Shown here piece after piece: positions 58,895 to 64,000 of a DNA stretch of 64,000 nt (the stretch's first letter is position 1; each line of letters opens with the position of its first letter). The notes beneath the pieces were generated by a model that saw only the letters and a program-made list of their open reading frames with translations, had not been told where the DNA came from and ran no database searches. Source of the DNA: Morchella semilibera (Eukaryota > Ascomycota > Pezizomycetes > Pezizales > Morchellaceae); contig WBVU01000019.1 in NCBI GenBank assembly GCA_009192285.1, forward strand, positions 496,001 through 560,000. Reading direction: 5' to 3'. The position numbers and the translations under genes are program-made.

Positions 58895-59948
58895 GACAGA
58901 TCGGCTTCCACCGATGAACAGAAAAGATAGATGTTGAGAGCACCAGTATTCCCAAACAATCAAATGTAAGAACAGATTAAAAAGAACTTGAACCCCAATA
59001 CCGACAGAGGGGAATGCGAGTGCAGGAAAGGAAACAGAGGGGGTGGACAAAACAAAGAGAAGCAGCGAGAGATAAAATAAAGAGGGCTAGGAGTGAGTGA
59101 GAGTATGAGAGTGAGTGGGAGTGGGAGTGGGAGTGGGAGTGGGAGTGGGAGTGGAGCGAAGGTGAGAGGGAATGGGAGTGAAAGTGAGAGTAATGGATGG
59201 ACGACAAATGATGGAGGGTGGATGGAAGAGGATGGTATGTAGGTGACGGAAGGATATGTAAGTGACGGAGCCTTAGTGGATACAATAAGGGTAGAGCAGG
59301 GAGATCACAACAGAGGGAATGCGAGTGTGTCGTGCAGTTAGATACTGTTTACTCTACTCGACCTCCCAAATCATGCAAGATGTGGAACAAGATGCGTGAA
59401 TGGGAAGAGGGGGGCAGAGATGGGTAGGCAGAAGGCGAGTGCAGCGCCTGCGAGTTGCTATGGAGCTATTCCAGACTATGTGTACATACACTGTGTGTAG
59501 GTATACATGGAACGTAGTCGGAGGTGCGGTGTGAAAACAAACAGCGGAGGCGAGAGGGGGTAGCGACGTTGCTGCGACAACCAATCGCCGCAGCGGACGG
59601 ATCGACACCGCTCTACTCTCAGCACTTGATTACTCCCTGCACGCTCTGTGTTCATCCCGGCGCCGATAAATTTGCATGCGTGAGACTGCGCAAGCATGGG
59701 GCAGGTGCGGTACGTCTGTATTGATTTCTTAGTGGATTGATTGGCCGTGGGACTCCGTTCTGCTGTGCTTTGCCCTCTTTCCTTTTTTTCTTACTCTCGT
59801 TTAGCCAATCATAAATTCCCCTCGGGTAACTAGCTCCTTCTCATACAGTCTCATCCGCATCTTTATTTTTTATTTTATTTTTTTCATTCCTTCTTCCCCC
59901 TCCATCCTGAGACGTCTCCTTCTCGACCCCTCCACAATCATTGCTATA
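58895..59948. other. Divergent promoter region, BUD4/MRH4
   Basis: About 1 kb between divergent start codons. Most of 58990-59330 is purine-rich on the plus strand and probably forms the BUD4 leader. I see no gene; short frames of Ser/His repeats translate the microsatellite. Confidence 0.5.
59115..59154. repeat. (GTGGGA)n microsatellite
   Basis: Between six and seven perfect copies of GTGGGA, embedded in diverged GAGTGA/GAGTAT copies from 59090 to 59195. It lies in the probable BUD4 leader or promoter. Confidence 0.9.
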
Positions 59949-61808
59949 ATGTTCCGAGTACAGTCAATAAAAACAATAGCATGCCTACCATGTCTACACC
60001 GCTTGGGTAACTCAGCCTTCCCATCCAAGCTGACAACATCCCCCCCAATTCTTTCACGAGGTATGGCCGGCGGTAAACGGGAACGGCCTTCTCGCTTGGT
60101 ACTTTCTACTCGTGTTGCCAACAGGAAACAAAAACCAAATACTGGTGGGTTAAATGTTCGAGAGGCAAATCTTCCGCCCCCACGCCCTAGATCTCTCCGT
60201 GATAGGCGGCCCGGGAAACGATTTGAGCCGGATGCTTCAGGTGGCAGAGAGCAGATGCAGGCACAAGGCCGAACTCGAAAGGTCAAACCTAATTTCAAAC
60301 ATATGAAAATGGCACAATCTCTATCTCCAGTTTCATGGACTCAAAGAACAAGTGTTGGATCAGCTATCGAGCCTTGGAGCTCGTTTGATGATTTCGAACT
60401 ACTAGACTCTGTCAAAAAGGCGATCTCTAAAGAGGTGTTTGGTGATTTGACAACTATCCAGCCCACTGCTGTGCAGAGGCTCGCTATTCCTGCCCTGACA
60501 GGGATGGGGCTCAAGGCCAGGCAGAAGGCTGTGTCCCAAAGCCGATTTGAATCGTTCCTCATTGCTGCAGAAACTGGTTCGGGAAAGACACTGTCATACA
60601 TTATTCCTGTAATTGATTTCTTGAAGCGCGAGGAGGAGGTTCTGAAGAAGGAGGAGGAGGAGGAGAGGCTGGCCAACGAGCAACAGAGAAAACCAGAAGC
60701 GTTGTTTGAGCTGGAAGGGCCAATTGTGGAAAATAGAGAAAAAAATGGCAAACCTCGAGCCGTCATACTTGTCCCTACTTCAGAATTGGTTAATCAAGTT
60801 GGTGCCGTCCTCAAGTCCGTATCACATGTCGTCAAATTACGTTCCGCTCTAATATCTCGAGACTTCTCTCGCGTTGTCATTCGAAACCGGCTGTTCTCGG
60901 GACCGGTTGATATTCTCGTTTCTACTCCGCACCTTCTATCAAGTCTAGCTGAATCCGACCCTAGAATTTTGTCGAAATGCAGTCACATTATCGTCGATGA
61001 AGCAGATTCTCTCTATGATCGCACATTTTCTCCATTGACTTCGGCAATCATAACAAGAGCCGAAAATCTAAAACGCCTAGTCCTCTGTTCCGCAACTATC
61101 CCTAAGTCTCTCGATCGAAGCCTCTGTAAACTCTATCCTGACATGACGCGCCTTGTTACTCGGCATCTCCATGCAATTCCACGACGCGTTCAACTATCTA
61201 TTGTGGATGTTGATGCCGAGCCGTACAAAGGCAATAAAGATCTTGCATGTGCAGATATACTTCACAAAATTTCCAAGGACGGAACTGAAGCAGGGTTCAT
61301 TAAGAAGATTATTGTATTCGTCAATGAACGGGAGTCGACTAGAACAGTGACGTCTTATCTTCAGTCAAAGGGTTTTGATGCGGTCAGTTTAGAGAGAGAC
61401 ACATCGAATCGAAAAGAAGCATCAGTTTTAGAGTATTTTACGGGCCCTAAAACAGCTGTTGGTCCCGAAGTCCAAGCGAAAGACAGGATGTCAGTGCTCG
61501 TAACTACGGACATTTCAAGCAGAGGAATAGACACAAAGACAGTAAAAAACGTTGTTCTTTACGATGTCCCGTTCAGCACGATAGACTTCATCCATCGCTT
61601 AGGAAGAGCCGGAAGAATGGGCCGGAGAGGACAAGCGTTTGTTTTGGTGGATAAAAACACCAATAAAGCCTGGGTCAATGATATCAAAAAGTATGTTTCT
61701 TACCCCCACCCAGGTGTTGGTTTAAAGACGGCTCTGACAGTATTGCCAAAAAAAAAACAGGTCAATGTTCTACGGGGGGCCTCTGGTTTAAACACTTCTT
61801 ATATCTAA
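59949..61808 (+). CDS. MRH4: Mitochondrial DEAD-box RNA helicase Mrh4
   Basis: Mrh4 is a mitochondrial DEAD-box helicase needed for late assembly of the large mitoribosomal subunit. The gene is a single exon of 619 codons. The N-terminus (MFRVQSIKTIACLPCLHRLG) is basic and amphipathic, like a matrix-targeting signal. All helicase motifs are present: Q motif region IQPTAVQRLAIPAL, motif I AAETGSGKT, Ia PTSELVNQVG, motif II DEAD, motif III SAT, IV IVFVNERES, V TDISSRGIDT and VI HRLGRAGRMGR. The stretch KREEEVLKKEEEEERLANEQ between motif I and Ia is a charged insert typical of Mrh4. The frame is intact throughout. Confidence 0.93.
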   Translation: MFRVQSIKTIACLPCLHRLGNSAFPSKLTTSPPILSRGMAGGKRERPSRLVLSTRVANRKQKPNTGGLNVREANLPPPRPRSLRDRRPGKRFEPDASGGREQMQAQGRTRKVKPNFKHMKMAQSLSPVSWTQRTSVGSAIEPWSSFDDFELLDSVKKAISKEVFGDLTTIQPTAVQRLAIPALTGMGLKARQKAVSQSRFESFLIAAETGSGKTLSYIIPVIDFLKREEEVLKKEEEEERLANEQQRKPEALFELEGPIVENREKNGKPRAVILVPTSELVNQVGAVLKSVSHVVKLRSALISRDFSRVVIRNRLFSGPVDILVSTPHLLSSLAESDPRILSKCSHIIVDEADSLYDRTFSPLTSAIITRAENLKRLVLCSATIPKSLDRSLCKLYPDMTRLVTRHLHAIPRRVQLSIVDVDAEPYKGNKDLACADILHKISKDGTEAGFIKKIIVFVNERESTRTVTSYLQSKGFDAVSLERDTSNRKEASVLEYFTGPKTAVGPEVQAKDRMSVLVTTDISSRGIDTKTVKNVVLYDVPFSTIDFIHRLGRAGRMGRRGQAFVLVDKNTNKAWVNDIKKYVSYPHPGVGLKTALTVLPKKKQVNVLRGASGLNTSYI

Positions 61809-62796
61809 AGCCTTCTTACCGAACTGTTCTGGGTACTGATAAATTCTAAGTTCTCCAACAATACTTCCCCAATAGAAAAAGGAAGGGCAGAAACTTGGCA
61901 AAATAACGAGTGATCTCCAGTGACTGTTCGAATAATGGCCATCCAACTATCCACCTCCTGAAATTGGCCAAACCATAGGCTATGATTAAAACAGATTGTA
62001 TACATTCAGATTGGTGCTACTAAATCACTAAACTTTAGTCACCAAGTCCTTGTTCTTTCGAGTTGACGGCCAAATAATGAATGGCCCAATTTTTTTTCAC
62101 TCGATTTTAAAATTTTACAGCCTTAATATACATGAAATCTATGCAAAGAAAAAAGCCCCGGGAGGTTCTCTTTGGTAGCGATTGTGCACGTGAATGCGTT
62201 TGTATATGCATCTTATTGATTTTATGCTTTTTATTGTTTTAAAAGCGAGTATCGTCAGTTCTCAAAAGAACAGCCCGAACCCAAAGGTCAGATCTAAGCC
62301 GTCTGATCGGTTGTTTTATCTCTGGCCACCACCTATTACTCTGTCCTTTTGCATTAAACCCGGGCTCTTATTTCGAGACTTAACGGTATCTACATGCATG
62401 TAGATAGGGAAAGCACAGCCTATAATACAATGCAAAAAAACAGGGCGAAATAACCACAGAATCTAGTGACGAATGGCGAATCAAAATAAGAATACTGTGT
62501 TTTTGCGTTACTAGCGAGTGCATATCCCTCTTTTGGTAATATAGCTCCAAGGTACTTACAGCCGCAATTCTTATCATATCACTTATAGACTACATACAGC
62601 ACCAAAAAGGGGGATGTAATAGGTACCATAGAAATACGGTATCGAGAATTAAATCTGAGTTTCAGCCATCATACTGTAGCAATGCTGTAGCAATACCGGT
62701 ATTCTGGCAGATAAGGTACTATTGGTACTGTACCTCAATGAGGATACATGTAGTGTATTGTATTAGGAAGTACCTTGTATCCTTTGAAACTCAATA

Positions 62797-62900
62797 TAGA
62801 GCGGTGGTGGTCGGGCGAGAGGTACATGTAGGGATTCTAACTAGTCAAAACTGCCAAGCCCCGCCATACCCTCCCTCTCGCCCGACCCTCCACCGCTCTA
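62797..62900. repeat. Inverted repeat, about 25-bp arms
   Basis: AGAGCGGTGGTGGTCGGGCG (62798 on) continues to GAGAGG and is matched in inverse by CCTCTCGCCCGACCCTCCAC then CGCTCT (to 62899), with one mismatch. The loop is about 50 nt and contains one TACATGTA. It has the form of a small foldback element. No target duplication is visible. Confidence 0.8.
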
Positions 62901-63180
62901 ATTACATGTATCTAGGTACGGTTCATAGCCAGGCCGGATTGTGGGTTAGAGCTAAACATGCAAATCTCCGTACCGCCGAGAAATTCACCAGTTGACAATC
63001 CCCGGGCTTGAGTGTTATCCTGTGAACTGGACTGGTTCCGTCTCACACCACCCGCAAAACCTGCATAGATTGTCACCTCTTTGACCAATAGTCCCGTACT
63101 GTAAGGAATTGGTCTTGGCTATGACCTAGCTACATGTACTCGTGGACTATGCATTTCCACACTCCTGTGATGCGTACATG

Positions 63181-63268
63181 TACTACGAGTGTAGGGGTAA
63201 GTCTAGCGACACTAACCGTAGTTGCAACAGTTCTTACTATCGCCAGACTTACCCCTACACCCGTAGTA
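63181..63268. repeat. Inverted repeat, 29-bp arms
   Basis: TACTACGAGTGTAGGGGTAA then GTCTAGCGA (63181-63209) pairs with the inverted copy TCGCCAGACTTACCCCTACA then CCCGTAGTA (63240-63268), with two mismatches over 29 bp and a loop of about 30 nt. A TACATGTA directly overlaps its left end (63175-63182). Confidence 0.8.
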
Positions 63269-63783
63269 CTATAGTTGCCATAGTAGTCGTCTAAGTCTTT
63301 ATCTCAGTTTAGTTGGTCGGTTGAGAACTAGTAGGATTACAGGTAGTTGACTAAGCACGATCCATCAAATTTGGAACTGAAATTCAAGAGTACCAAGGAA
63401 GGTTGAACTATGTAGCAGGAGGAGAATCCCAAAAACTAGAGCAAATAACCCCCCAAAGGAATCTACAGCTCGTGGCCGCCAGTTGGCCATTGCTAGCGAA
63501 TGTGTACTTGTACTTAAGTACATGTACAATATATACATGTAATATTGCCGTTAAGTCTCCGAAAAAGAGCCTGGGTTTAGTGAGCGATAAGTGGTGGCAA
63601 GACGTAGAGTCACTACATGTAGTCAGACGGCCTAGATTCGGTACATGTAGTATGTGGGTGCACGTGTAGATACAGGATGAGATATAGATGGCTTTCTATA
63701 CAGCGTAGGCACATACGTACTCTCTCCTAGCCGCCTATTTTCATTATACTTATTCCCTTAATACTACCATTGAATTCGGAATA

Positions 63784-63883
63784 CAGCCGACTCTCGATAT
63801 AGTGATACCCGATATATTGATAACCTTGTTATAAAGATGCCACTTTCCGGTCCCGACCTCATCACTATATCGAGAGTCGGCGG
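63784..63883. mobile_element. 100-bp MITE with pogo/Fot-like inverted ends
   Basis: Perfect 21-bp inverted repeats GCCGACTCTCGATATAGTGA(T) (63786-63806) and its complement (63861-63881) flank about 54 bp. Allowing one mismatch, the ends extend to CAGCCGAC and GTCGGCGG, and TA flanks both sides (63782-63783 and 63884-63885). Target TA and CAG-starting ends with a CTCGATATA core resemble Tc1/mariner-superfamily elements of the pogo/Fot group. It has no coding capacity, so it would be a non-autonomous derivative. Confidence 0.75.
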
Positions 63884-64000
63884 TACTATCAAAATAGAAC
63901 AAATGATATGATTGGTCTTAGGAATATTATATGACCAGACAGAGGGGTTAAACTAGCTTCAGGGATATTGATTTGATAGGTGCAGCAGTAAGCTATCACA

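Larger units (their letters stand above)
61809..64000. other. Gene-free end of the window
   Basis: 2.2 kb with no supported gene. Nine exact TACATGTA palindromes lie between 62745 and 63649, along with three inverted-repeat elements described separately. Open frames are short, lack motifs and run through the repeats. Confidence 0.55.

Noticed and set aside
1-64000. CRISPR arrays, operons, secondary-metabolite cluster, LTR or virus-like elements
   Set aside because: Spliced fungal genes throughout; no spaced repeat array, polyketide or peptide synthase, reverse transcriptase, integrase or capsid-like frame seen.

Overview
The window is nuclear DNA of a filamentous ascomycete fungus (Pezizomycotina; I cannot place it more finely). 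The genes are fungal orthologues such as PEX26, SGF73, POP3, MRH4 and BUD4. Most are split by short introns of about 42-110 nt with GT(A/T)NG donors and CTAAC-like branch points. Gene density is about one per 4 kb. Intergenic stretches are 0.3-3 kb and carry long homopolymers and microsatellites. All exon joins are my own reading of splice motifs and frame; no transcripts were available.

Layout. 1.5-7.3 kb: phosphomevalonate kinase (ERG8), an orphan protein with a duplicated domain, twinfilin, and an Oca-type pseudophosphatase. 9-19 kb: a Drs2-type lipid flippase and an F-box/WD40 (Cdc4-like) protein. 21-33 kb: PARN deadenylase, peroxin 26, SAGA subunit Sgf73, the gamma-tubulin-complex protein MOZART1, and mitochondrial beta-ketoacyl-ACP synthase. 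33-36 kb: a repeat-rich stretch with a 256-bp foldback palindrome and a DUF4238 gene with several frame breaks. 36-42 kb: an NFKBIL1-like protein and the PKA catalytic subunit. 43-54 kb: a giant USP deubiquitinase (about 2,560 aa) divergent from RNase P/MRP subunit Pop3. 54-62 kb: Bud4 divergent from mitochondrial DEAD-box helicase Mrh4. The last 2 kb has no gene but holds three inverted-repeat elements.

This is mostly a housekeeping neighbourhood, with no biosynthetic cluster, virus-like element or intact transposon. The most unusual signals are not genes. (1) The 8-bp palindrome TACATGTA occurs 24 times by hand count, always outside coding sequence. (2) C-runs of 9-14 nt lie just downstream of 5' splice sites in several introns. 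(3) There is a cluster of foldback/MITE-like inverted repeats. (4) One-base frame breaks, mostly in homopolymers, interrupt otherwise conserved genes (flippase, PKA, MOZART1, DUF4238 gene); these look like assembly errors but should be checked before anyone calls pseudogenes.
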